From: Nemertoderma westbladi
Lineage: Eukaryota > Xenacoelomorpha > Nemertodermatida > Nemertodermatidae
Length of the DNA: 64,000 bases
Reading direction: 5' to 3'
Assembly: GCA_032718475.1 (NCBI GenBank)
Contig: JAUCBJ010002640.1
Location: forward strand, 1-64,000
A program made the position numbers and the translations under genes. How positions within the stretch are numbered: position 1 is the stretch's first letter; every line of letters begins with the position of its first letter. The notes below the pieces were generated by a model. It was not told the DNA's origin. It saw only the letters and a list, made by a program, of their open reading frames with translations, and made no database searches. Below, one piece after another: positions 31,862 through 43,722 of this stretch.

Positions 31862-34800
31862 GCTCGCCCCACAAACAACACAGATTGCATTGGTAGGTAA
31901 CGAAAATAACTCCTGTAACGTATGTAACGATGTCATTTTAATTCCGAATTTACGGCGTATATGCACTGAGTGTGGGCAGTTCAAAAGGACATGACACTCA
32001 TACTGAACAGAAGTCCCGTCACTGTGACACACTCTGCGGTCCTTCAGTGTCCTGCTACAGCGTCCCTTTTCAACCTTTTTCAGTCGGACTCGCGTAAAAG
32101 CTATACGTAAGTAATCAGCAAAATAACACTTATTATCTTTGATGTTAGGACAATTGCGACGTGGACAATTGCGAGTCGGACAATTGCGACCCGGACAATT
32201 GCGACCCATGATTTTGGGAAAAATTTATGGGTCGCAATTGACCGGGTCGCAATTGTCCGGGTGCAATTGTCCGGATCCAGATAAAAATATTTAATGTATA
32301 TCATTGACAAATATCATTGTATATCATTGTCAATTGCGACCTGGACAATTGCGACCCATAATATTTATTTAAAAACATGGGTCGCAATTGTCCGGGTCGC
32401 AATTGTCTGGGTCGCAATTGTCCGGGTCGCAATTGTCCAGACTCCATTATCTTTATAAACATTGTGAATATTAAGCAATGGATTAACAATATTACTGTAC
32501 TTACTAAATCGAGTTGCGGATTATGGTTTGCTGGTAATACGGCTACACAATGCTGTACATGGGTTTTGTACATCATCAACCATACAACTATGTAACATCC
32601 TATAACCTGGAGTGTTATGCACCCAACACAACCGGTAAATATGGTGGAATGGAATATCAAAATCAACAATTTTCATCATCTTTCCAAAAAAATTTATTCT
32701 ACCTTTGCAAATACGATCCTTTGCATTAAGTAGACCTATCTCTAAAAGACATAAGTCAATAGGTATCTGTGCACGCACATTTAAAAGTATTCTTACCAAC
32801 ATGGCATAAAATGCTTCCACCTGAGAGATATTATTAGTCAGCCAACTCTCAGAACTGTATAAAATTTTTGAAAAGACAACAGCTTCAAAAACATATAGCA
32901 AACTTATTAATTACGTCTTCACAATTCTGCACATGTAAATCTAATGAAGTGCGCACCTTTCCATCATCACTAAACATTGCACCTAAGTACATAAAACTAG
33001 TGCAATATTGAACTATTAAGTTTTTACATACCAAGTCACATTTATCTACCTTATTAACACCATTTATAACAACCATTTTTACCATTTTTTCATTTCCATA
33101 TTCATCATTTTTACATTCACTACCATACCTGACACTTCGCAAAATTGTAACAAAGCATCTAATTTTAATAAACATTTTTCACGAGATGTGGACAATATGA
33201 TGGTGTCATCCATCAGTAACAACATGCTAATTGTCCCTAAAAACCCGTCCACTTTTACCGCATTATATATCACTGAGACCAATCTGTCAATAAACACAAA
33301 ATAAAAATACTGAGGTAGGAGCACCCTGTCTAACAGCAATAGTACATATTATACAGATAGATTTAAATATACCAATAGTAGACGAGTAGGGAGACCTGAG
33401 CGCCTTTAGCATTAATTTAACATCCTACACTCTTTAGGTGCTTTAACATGAGATCTATCGGAACCAAGTCATACGCTTTTCTAAAATCTACGAATAATAT
33501 GTAAAGTTTTGTTTTCTTATAAATTGCAAAATTCAATAATAAACGTAGAGACAAAATTTGCTCCAGGCAGCATCTCCCAGAGTGTCCACTGGCTTGACAT
33601 TTGTACGGTTTATACCATTTACTTTACCTACGGCACAACATTAGACACAACACAACATATTTTTGCAAGAGTAGTTAACAGGCTTAGACCCCTATAGTTC
33701 TCACACAAACGTTTGTTACCAGAGCGTTTATATAACGCAACCATCTTAGTGAGTGGCCACGCACGATATTGGTAGGCATCCTTTCTGAAATACGATATTG
33801 AATATTGCGAGGAAGAGCAATAACCAAGATCCTGGTAGGGAACAGAACACCCCTGGCGAAATTCCTATATACCCTTTATTCAATTTCAACGAAGCCATAG
33901 CCTCAGCTAGATCTTCTTCCGAGAATGGGTCATCCAACAGTGGCTCGTATCAAACTGCGGGGTTTCTGGGGTCTTAGGTGGGTTCAGCAGGTCTTCAAAG
34001 TGTTCCTTAAACTGCGCGTCAGTAGATGCATTGTCTGGTTCCTCTATCGTGTCCGACAAATCACCCTTCCAATTAAGGGATTGCCAAATAGTTTTGGGAT
34101 CCTTACTGCTTAGTAACTGATCCCACCTAGAGATCCCGGTAGCCATGGTTCTAGGACCATGTCCTCTCCCCTTTTGAATCAGACACGAGCTAGCATATTT
34201 TTTTAATTATTGACAAAGACCATTCCAATACACCATTCGTATTCTCACCAACAACATTGAATATCTCTGGGGGGTTAATCGACTCTAATACTGAGGCAAA
34301 TCTGCTACAGTCTATTTTGGTATGAGAAATTCCCCTAGGGTCACATTTTAACCCTCCTGGGACCATTGCTGAGAAAGGATGTCCCAAAGGTTTATCTATA
34401 TTCACTTGTCCATTCTCGCAGTTGCCAAATACTGTAACAAATAATGGTGCGTGATCAGAACATTTCATTGATTGGTCTATTACCAGCGAATCGATGTATT
34501 GAAATGATTCTCGTTTCGACAGACACAAATCTATCTCTGAAGTCCATTTCTCCCCTTTTCTATAAGATAAATTCCCACCGAACTGACACCGCTCAGTCTG
34601 TAAATGATTGACTACAACTGTGTCGGCTCGTTCACAGATCCGTTGTAATTGCCTCCCACTAGAGTTAGATACGGTGTCGCACACCCCATTATAACCCATT
34701 ACGGCTGCTAACCACTACCAACATGGCCATTGAAATCCCCCACCACAATCGCACCTTTGTATTTAATCAATCTTCTATGTACCAGAGCAAAATCATATAA

Positions 34801-34975
34801 ATCTGTAGTAAGGAAAGTCACTGGGGGCCCCCAAACATCAATAGGTTTATCCAAATCTGACCCTCTGCCGACGTGTCAACCGAACCTACATAGTTCCTCA
34901 AGTGGAATTTGACAAATAAAACGACCCCGCGTCTGTGCCCCCCACGTCGCGACGGGTTACTATAGCAGTCATAAC
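31860..34975 (-). pseudogene. Decayed APE-type LINE (family 4)
   Basis: Read on the minus strand from about 34975: an endonuclease with AIVVGDFNGHVGSG (34740), NHLQTERCQFGGNLSYRKG, EIDLCLSKR and CSDHAPLF (34690-34440). A reverse transcriptase start follows (DLAEAMASLKLNKG, 33910), then a palm with LLMDDTIILST (33230; MDD where YADD is usual), FMYLGAMFSDDGK (32990), a thumb YSSESWLTNN (32860), and a C-terminal end with YECHVLLNCPHSVHIRRKFG (32000). Many frame breaks, missing segments and an inserted palindromic repeat (32147-32440) show that it is old. A scrap of the same family lies at 51400-51630. Confidence 0.8.
32147..32440. repeat. Paired palindromic arrays of a 15-bp unit
   Basis: Two fold-back units, 32147-32276 and 32328-32440. 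Each has two to four direct copies of GGACAATTGCGACCC, a 20-30 base AT-rich centre, and three or four copies of the reverse complement GGGTCGCAATTGTCC. They lie within the decayed LINE and produce a spurious GRNCPGRNCP repeat in translation. The related family with CCGACC instead of GCGACC is at 38416-38999. Confidence 0.85.
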
Positions 34976-36653
34976 AATCGTATACAATCTAAGTAAAGAA
35001 CTACTATTCGATAAAAAAAAAACCTTATCGCATTTTCATATAAATTACAGTATTACTGTAGCTATGTAATAAAAAAATGTTATCACATTAATGGGTCGAG
35101 CCAAAATATGAAAATAAATCTATATTATACTACATTATATATGGAAAACCAAAACACAATATTTAACGACATATCAGACAGTCCGATTACGTACTGTAGG
35201 TAGGCTACCGGTATTACTGTAGTTATAGACAATAATAAAATAACGTTATAAATAGCCTACATACAGTAGGTAAGCAGACTGTCTGACATGTTGTTAAATA
35301 TATATTGTATGAGGTGCTAAATCTAAACGAAGTGTCTCTTAAGATGATCCAACTAAACCGAGTTGACTTTTACTACTACAGTAGTTGAATCTGTGTGTAA
35401 CTACGACGGTAATCGCAGTTTTTAAGTACACACCCTTTATTGCATTATAACTGCAAAGTTCCATATAATAACAGAAAAATACTGCATTAAAAATAATAAT
35501 TAATTTTTTTTTTCATTTTATCGTTTTCCAATGTATCTTGCCTACTCTTACCTATAGCTACATTATCTTGGTGGTACATTATCTTGTATCACATTGCTAA
35601 CCACGTGAAGTTTATGCTTAGCTTATTATAACACTGGCTAACTCCCTGAAGAGTTTCGTTTAAGATTTAGTGTAGTGTGGGTTGTTAAGAGAGTGTTGTT
35701 GGGAGCGAATTGTAGGAGCAACCAACCTGTGTGTGGGGGGGGGGGGGGGGCTGGAGGGGGGTATCAATATAAGTTGATATCCCACAGCCGGAAGGCAGGT
35801 TTCCCATGGGAACTGGAAATACAGCAGCATCGGGTTTTATTCTACACCCGGTAACAACCGACTACTACAGAGCGTGGGTGGTGGCGGTAGCAATATCTCC
35901 CAAAAGACATCTTATCTATGAGACGAAGCAATTCTGCAGCTAGGAATCAGCGACTAGCAATGCAGTTCTACTATGAATGTCAAGTGAATAACATCAGCGT
36001 TCAAACGATAGCTGATGGCAGGCCGGCTCTCTGCTCGCATTAGGGTGGCTGCTATGCGCAATCCCGTTCTATTCCCAACTGTAGCTAAGGCAGCTACGCA
36101 TATAATTGGAGCCCTACCAACCGTAACTTCCCTTCCCTTACCGTTGAGGACTATCCCCTTCACCTGTCAATATAATGCAGGCTTAAGATCGTGTTGCAGG
36201 TATCTCTCCTGGGTTACTCTCTTTCGTCCCGCTGGAAACATTTATTATCATTCAGCACGATTCATCTTAGCTTCATTGAAAATTAATCATTGCCTAGTCA
36301 TTAGTGTACTGTTAATCGGCTAACGGTCGTGTTATGATTCATTTGCGACATCACGCTCCATGTCTCAGCGCATCTCCATCGAGTAGAACATGTTATTATA
36401 AATTGGTTTTAATTGAATTTGTCCAACATAGTAGGGGGAATTTATAAAAGTAAGTTTACTGAGAATAGTTTTTCATTCATATGGTATAATAATTTCATGT
36501 TTTATATTATATTGTTTGCTGTGTGTATTATATTTATATGACATCGCCCATTTTAGTTGCTAATTTAATTTGTTGTTTCGTGTTGTAAAAGAGGGGATCA
36601 GGAGTACACGGTAAGTATGAAATTAGGTGAAATAAGAATATATTGGAATCTGC
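34976..36653. other. Intergenic stretch, possible unidentified relic at 35780-36320
   Basis: A G16 run lies at 35735-35750. The following 500 bases are less AT-rich and have short open frames on both strands (36015-36323 plus, 35954-36163 minus), but no motif I recognise. Earlier bases (34980-35700) are AT-rich with GTAGGTAGGCTACCGG-like palindromes. Confidence 0.35.
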
Positions 36654-36657
36654 TTAA

Positions 36658-37488
36658 TCCTATTCCACCTGGGGTTGGGCAGAATCTGCCCAACACTTTT
36701 TATTTTTAGAAATTCATCATGATGATTTTTATGTATTATTATGAAATTCATTGACTTTTCCTAGAATTTAATTGGCTTTCTGATGGTAACAAAATATTTT
36801 TTTCATCATTTATACTTTTTGTGCTATGGTGTGTTTTTCATATCATAGTCATATTTTTTTATTATAATATCTTTATTAGCCTAACTGGTAGAAAAGATAA
36901 TCCCTGGTTGGATAGATCCCCTGGTCAACAAGCTAGAATACAACCAATTACGGTCCAGGACATTCACTTGGCTGGGTTGTAAAGTTAAATTGAAACACAA
37001 GATTGTCTACTGCTTGGATTAGTACACATCAATCACATTATTTTTTAATAACAAAATACTAAACTGACAGATAAGCAAGCAATAAGTCTACTATGATAAA
37101 ACAACAACCACCATTGAAACCAGTATATTCCTAACAGCAGACATAGACAGAGGTGAATAAATCTATTCAATAACAGCACCCCTGCAAGCAAAATTTTCAC
37201 TTGTGATGTCTGGCAGACAGTGGTGTTGGGAGGAGTATGTATAGTATTATCTCATCTTTTTACTATAATGGGTTATCTTCAAGATAATTAATATATATGG
37301 ATATATTATTTAAAATTATGAATATATAAAACTCAGAACAGATGCATTATATATTTTTCTATAAACCTGCGAAAATTTGGAAAGTTTTGATAAAATTATC
37401 ATTACTTTTTAGTGTATAATAAACTGTTGGGCATATTATGCCCAACCCCAGGTGGAATCTCGGACAAAAGAGCCCAGGTGGAATAGGG
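36658..37488. mobile_element. TTAA-flanked non-autonomous element, second type
   Basis: The left end TCCTATTCCACCTGGGGTTG (36658) and right end CCAGGTGGAATAGGG (to 37488) are inverted repeats between TTAA at 36654-36657 and 37489-37492. A second inner inverted block (GTTGGGCA, TGCCCAAC) lies just inside each end, and the right end has an extra partial repeat (CCAGGTGGAATCTCGG). There is no ORF in 831 bp. The structure fits a piggyBac-type element without transposase. Confidence 0.75.
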
Positions 37489-37492
37489 TTAA

Positions 37493-38415
37493 TAATAATA
37501 AGCAGGGTTTCGTAGTCCTGAGAAAATTGGAGGTCTCAGAAGTCTGACTCCGACGTAAAAAATAATTTAGACTGCGACTCCAACACGACCAAAATTTTTC
37601 CGAAAAAATATTTTTTTAAAATTGAAAAAATAGACTCATGTAATGATGTAATTAATTCAATTTAAACAATCGTGTTAAACTTCATTTTTTAATTATATTT
37701 TAAGTCTGTAAGAGTGAAAGCAGGCTAAATCTGATGACCGAAATCGATACAGCAATACTGTAGATGGTACTGTAAATTCCAGTGATGCATCATCAAAAGT
37801 GAAAGTAACTGGAACACAAACATGGCTACAAAATATTGGTAAATTTTGGAGTCGGGGTCATGTAGATTTTAGTACTCTGATTCCGATTACCGAACCCTGA
37901 TAAACAATAATAATTGTATTCATACAGCGCACTATACATCTTGCTCTATCAGTGAGCATAATGCTCACTGCCAGAGACTAAGCCTGTAAAACAGGTTACT
38001 GATTTAGGTTCCTAATACGCACAACCTAATAATTCTCAAAATAGTACAGTAAGCTTTGCACATGGTTTCGGTGTTTTGGCTTTGATACTCACAAATTAAA
38101 TAATTAATTATCTTATTTGAATAAATACATCAAAAGCTTACCTATAACACCTAAGCACCTATAATTGCACCTATCGTGGTGCGAATGGTGCTGGACCAAA
38201 TTATTCAGGAGGGACCGAATTGTCAGGGTAATAATAAATTTATACAATTAATAATTTTCTCATTTTATAACTTGTTTATTTAATTCTGCCGGCATACTAT
38301 GCTATGGATTATGCAATAGATTTATTCTAGCATCCAATGTATTTCTTTCAATTTCTGCATTTGAATGTAAGAATAGCTGTGATCTGTACATGGTCATCCT
38401 AATATTTTACGAAGT
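37493..38415. other. AT-rich intergenic stretch
   Basis: No gene seen. Two short blocks reading GACTCCGACG and GGAGTCGGGGTC (37546 and 37850) stand in inverted orientation and may be the ends of a small repeat. Confidence 0.35.
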
Positions 38416-38999
38416 TAGGACAATTGTGACCCGGACAATCCGACCCCTACAATCCGACCCGGACAATTCCGATCCATTCAAAGATCTAATGCAATTTTCA
38501 TGGGTCGGATTTCTCCGGGTCGGAATTTTCCTAGGTCGGAATTGTCCGGATACAAATAAATAAAAATAATTCATAGAAATTACCGGTAATCAATACGAAA
38601 AATCTGTTTTCGAGAATACGAATATTTTTCTTAATTGATAGCTAGTATTTTTTAGAACATTTTCATAAATATAGCAAAAAGTAGCTTGCATTATAAAATT
38701 TGGTGGGTGTGTGCCAAAAAGACACAAGTACCGAATACATGCAATTCGAAAAATATTATACAACTCACATGCAAATTACATAGCAACGTGTCTAGAACAA
38801 AGAAATATCCATGGACACAGCAATATTATGTTGAATAATAAAACAATGTAGTGTTTAATAAAGTTATTATTTATTATTATTATAATTTTTAAATTATTTT
38901 GGGTCGGAATTGTCCTATGCTGGATCGGGACAATTCCGACCCATGAATATTTCATTCGAGCTCTGAGTGGGTCGGAATTGTCCGGGTCGGTATTGTCTG
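38416..38999. repeat. Palindromic arrays of a GGACAATTCCGACCC-type 15-bp unit
   Basis: One fold-back lies at 38416-38550 and a second at 38901-38999, separated by 350 AT-rich bases. Each has direct copies of GGACAAT(T)CCGACCC and inverted copies of GGGTCGGAATTGTCC. The outer left flank GTTAGGACAATTG and right flank GTCCGGAT agree with those of the arrays at 32147-32276, so the pieces share defined ends like a mobile element. Confidence 0.75.
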
Positions 39000-39499
39000 T
39001 ACACCATATTTTATAATGGGTTAAAGAATTCCATATTGATATTCGAACATCCGCAATCCTTCTAAAACTGGAGTTGGAGGTTTTTTACAATGTAAAATTT
39101 TTTATGTTAATATGTTAAATTTAAAACAAACATACATGCTGTGCCACGAACTACTATACAGTTTATAGTAGAGTAGGCAGTCCTTGTTCTGTAGTTAATT
39201 TGAACGGCATTGCTTGCACAGTGACGATCATCTACCTTGTGTAACAATTTTTAATTTTTTTATATCGACCCTTTATATTCAATTCAAGTTTAAAAATGCA
39301 AATAATAAAATATAAAATATATATGATAAGATGAATAATGTGATTGAATCTGAATTTCTTTTAATCCCATAACATACGGAATATTAGTTAAATAATAATA
39401 CAAATAGATAACAGGGTAACACTCATACGAGTAAGGTAATTATATACAATACAGTAAGTAGCCTACGAATGAATTCATATAATTTAAATATGCAGTGGC

Positions 39500-42400
39500 A
39501 GAAAAATATGGCAAACAGTGATAAAAAATAATTATTTGGGGAGACCCAGGGTGAGAAGGAAAAGAGCGCATCAAAGGTCAGTCGCGCATGGGGGAATGCC
39601 AGGGCAAGATTTGAAGTGCAATTTAGTGTCTGCCGGATTGTTCCACAGCAAGCAGATGCAACCATCATCCGCTTTCCAACAGTTGGAACTGCTGCAAAGA
39701 GTCTGATGACACCCGTTATTGGAGAGAAGCAATGCCACTGCACGGCGGCGGAAGCCGGACAGGCCTCCCAACCTGATGTTACAATCGGGGTTGACGACGT
39801 TGTCTACTGCGTCTAGTATCGCAGTGGATGAGGAGAACTTGCTTACTCCACACCACAGTTTAAAATAAAAGGCACGACATTTGCGAACATGTTCTAGAAC
39901 GGCAACATTCTCGGTGGGTGTGAAAATATCGCACCCATGCGTGACTGCAGGGAAGACCACCATAGACGTTTTGCTGAGTCTAACGAGATCAGAGACATAT
40001 TTATTTTCGAGGCTAAATGGACACAGCATGCCAGACCCCTTTTGTGCAAGTGTTCAAAGTGACCGCTGGGGCCATTTTTGGTTGAGAGAGTTATACCGAG
40101 ATAATTAAACTCACTGACAAATTCGATCTTCGTACCTTTGTAAATTAGAACATCATTATTACACATGCGACCTCCCCGGCGAAATTTTATGGCTTTGGTT
40201 TTGGATAAATTGACGGTTAGGTCATTTACCTTACAATAGTCAGCTAGAGAATCAAGACCATTTTGTACGTCAACAATCGAGTTACCATATATTGCCAGGT
40301 CGTCGGCATACATAATAACAAGGCAGCCAGCTGCAACTAAAATACTAGGTAGATCTGCAACAAACAAACTAAATAAAAGAGATGAAAGTTTATCCCCTTG
40401 CACAACACCAATGGTCTGAATTATCGGCTGTAAAACGTATGCACCAACACAGATGTAAACAAAATTAATAGCAATAAGGGCCCAAATACAGGATATAAAA
40501 TGTTTGCTGACACCGAAACGAGATAATTTAAAACAAAGTTTTTGCCTGTTAACGGAGTCAAAAGCTTTGGTAAAATCAACAAAAACACAATACACATGAC
40601 CACCTGCGGGTTGTAGCGATGTACGAATGAAGTTATACAGTAAACAGTATGACAGCCATTTTCGTGGAATGCTTTTTTCGAAAGCCGTACTGCTGGACCG
40701 GTAGGATAAAATGAGACTCCGTCCACGTATAAAGTCTAGTAAATAAAATGGCGGTGTAAGTTTTGAGTAAACAAGAAAGTAACGCTATTCCCGATAACTA
40801 TCAGGGGAGCACTTGGGGCCTTTTCCCTTGTAAAGTGGTAGTAGATACGATGCTAACCACGAAACTGGGCAACAGGCACAATTAAAGCACAAAGAGAATA
40901 AAGCAAGTAAGTAGGGTAATAATAACCCAAAACCGGATTTTAATATTTCGTTGGTTATTCTGTCTGGACCAGCTGCCTTATGGGCTTTCTGGTCATTGAC
41001 TGCTTCTGTAATTGCAGAAATTGGGGTGTCAAGAGTGGGACAGGGGTTGGGAGGTAAACCCTCTGTAAGAACAGGGTTCGACTCTCTGGAGAGCAGATTG
41101 GAGAATTCGGATGACCACGAGTCTTCAGACACCTGTTGGGCAACCGGCTTGGTCAGAGAACCTGGCTTCAACAGGTTCCAGAACTTTGCTTTGTCCGATT
41201 CGCACTCATCTACCAGATTGTGGGCAGCGCGCGCCTCATGTATCAGTTTCTTTTTCTTTAGCAAACTGATGTATGTCCTTTGACAAACGTTCTAGGATTC
41301 GCGGGTGGAACGCTTTCGTTGTGGCGAGTCTGGCACTGCAGCATTCCGCATCGAACCACGGATTGGAATGACGCTTGAACGGGAAGGCCGCGGCAGCGTT
41401 AGCGAGGGCAGTGGTTAGAAACGAACAGGCAGCATCTACACCATTGAGGAGGGCATGTTGGAATGATGTATCATCATGGAGGACCTTGAGTATGTCCGGC
41501 TGGATACGTCTAATTGGTTTGGAATGCTGCATTCTATTTGTTGTAGAGTCGTTCAGATGAACTTGTATATTAACTCATTGATGTTTTGTGTTAATCGAGT
41601 GAATAATATTAATTGCCGAAATATCTAAGAGACTTTCGTCGACAAAGACCAGGTCGATGACACTGCTGTCATTCCAGCAGAAATATGTTGGGGAAGCCGG
41701 ATCATTTATACAGTGTACACCAGTGCCGATTATCCCACTACAGAGAAGATCACCACGCAGATTAGACCCATCAAGGCGGCAATTAAAATCCCCTGCTAGT
41801 ACAATAGGTTTGTCACATTTTGATCGCACTGCGATTATGGCGGCAGTGAGTTCTAGAAAAATTTCAGCAACATCAGTAGCAGGTGTATAATACCCAGTAA
41901 TAATAGCTGTCATGTCTGTAAGAACTGCAATAAGAGATGAGGATTTGTAGATAATTAACTGAGAAGTGGATAGCTTTAGTTTCACTGCAACTGTAACCAC
42001 TAGGATCGGCATGCTGCATTGCAGCTGCATTTTTAAGAATGCTGTGCCGGCTTGTCAACAAAATTGCACCGCCACAACTCCCTATCACCCATGACATTTG
42101 CTAGATCATCCGCATCTTTAAGGCCAGTGTCCTTTAAGATGCGTCTCAAGAAAGTCATGGGCTGTCCACCATGCTTATTCACTCCATGAGGCTGCCAAAG
42201 TACAAGATTATGCACTGGCTGGTCCTCACGGCGAAAGCAATGTCCTGCAAAGCGGAGGCGATTTTGTTCTAGTGTCAAGCTTGGGGGAACCAATGAGACA
42301 CCTCCAATGTTATATAGTGTCTGGTTGGAGATGTGTGCATTGTACTTGACACAATGAACCCGGCGTAGCATTCTTCCCGTAGCTCGTAGCTCTTCCCAGA

Positions 42401-43140
42401 TGTCGGGGTCCATGCAGGACGAACAGTCATCATGGCTGCACTGTACATGGAATGCGTGGGTTGGTTCCTCGTTGGTGGAGGATGTAGGTTCCAACGGCAG
42501 CGGGAGGGCAATGACTTCGGAGACAGCAAGGCCCACCTCGTGGCAGAGGTAGTCCTTCACGTTATCGGCAGTGACGCTTGCCTGGAATCGCCAAACATAA
42601 ACATGAGCGACGTTTGGTTGACTGGAACCCTGGGGTTGTCTGGCAGGGCGAGGAACAGCTGCTAGACCCGTGCCGGTCTTCCTCCCGGTGACAGGTTTAG
42701 GCCGTCCTTGTGGATGCCCAGATTCCGTTGCAGACGTAGCATCTCGCTGTGGTTGAGATTCCTGACAACGCTTACCTCCTGCAGTATTACAACGGAAAGA
42801 GCGGCCAATTGAATCGTCCATCAGAGGAGGGCGATTACTCGTTACTACATTTGCATAGGGAGTAGGTAACTGTGGGGTTTCGTTCATCTGTGGATAAATC
42901 AACCTCGGTTGTTTTCCGGAGCGGTTTGGGCAATGGCCGCTGCGAGTTTGTCTTTCGAATCGATGAGATCCCGTTGTACTTCGCTCAATTTGCCCAACGT
43001 AACAGAGAAGAGAGCATTCATTGCGAATAGGAGATCTGTAAGAGTTTGTTCGTCATTTGAGTTTACGCTCTTTTTTGACTTTATGGACCGTATCAATGAT
43101 ATAACTTCCCCTTGTAGGCGGATGAATTCTTCCGCCATAA
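39500..43140 (-). mobile_element. APE-type LINE (family 2), second decayed copy
   Basis: On the minus strand, ORF1 starts at 43138 (MAEEFIRLQGEV) and goes on at 42902-42380. The endonuclease covers 42030-41575 (LAGDFNCRLDGSN, SVIDLVFVD). A linker and reverse transcriptase start (KAHKAAGPDRITNEIL) cover 41532-40785, and the palm (FVDFTKAFDSVNR, MYADDLAIYG) 40595-39894. A C-terminal zinc knuckle (CICLLWNNPADTKLHFKSC) lies near 39630. It resembles the copy at 5109-9477 at the protein level but differs in many residues, so they are separate subfamilies. Frameshifts occur at 41250, 40780 and 39990, and there is a foreign insertion at 42001-42374. The ends are estimates. Confidence 0.82.
42001..42374 (-). 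mobile_element. RTE-like LINE 3' tail inserted in a family 2 LINE
   Basis: This piece is the last 370 bp of the RTE-like LINE (compare 57130-57502), nearly identical, cut at the codons for MLRRVHCVKYN. It sits between ORF1 and the endonuclease of the host LINE and by chance fuses in frame with ORF1, giving one open frame from 42902 to 42033. The (TAG)n tail is reduced to a single CTAG. Confidence 0.88.
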
Positions 43141-43722
43141 TATAAAAATAAAAATAAATAAATATTATAAAATCAGAATAAGTGTAAAATATATAATATA
43201 TATGTCAAGTGCAGTAAGGCAGTAGTAATCATATACTGTAATACACTAGTGACAGATATTTCATGACGAGAACGAAGGGGAATTCTGTTGTAAAGCCGGA
43301 AACAGTTTCCAAAACTGTTCGGAGAACTTAATAATGTGATTAAGATAAGATAAGATAAACCTTGTGTAACAATGAAAATCAACCAGATCAAACTGTGAAA
43401 AAGACATTTTCACAGGTCAACCAATGATGTTTCTTGGACTCAGGAGCACTAAACCTTTTAGACCAAAGGATGAGCTAGGAAAGTTTATGTGCATGGGCAG
43501 AATATTGGTATGTAGTGTAGTATATTAGTGTAGTAATATGAATGATACATAGCTTAGAAACAATAAACTACCACAGAATCTTATTGCTTTGTTCTAGACG
43601 ATATTCTCAATGCAATAATAATTAGCCATGTTGTTTTTTTTTACTCTGCGCATCCATCATCGCTAGAAATTTGTGATTATTGTTTTTTAGGATTTCTTAT
43701 CACGTCAATTAGTATAAAGAGT

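Noticed and set aside
42033-42902. A domesticated host gene
   Set aside because: The frame is fully explained by a LINE tail inserted into another LINE's ORF1; no sign of selection or host exons.
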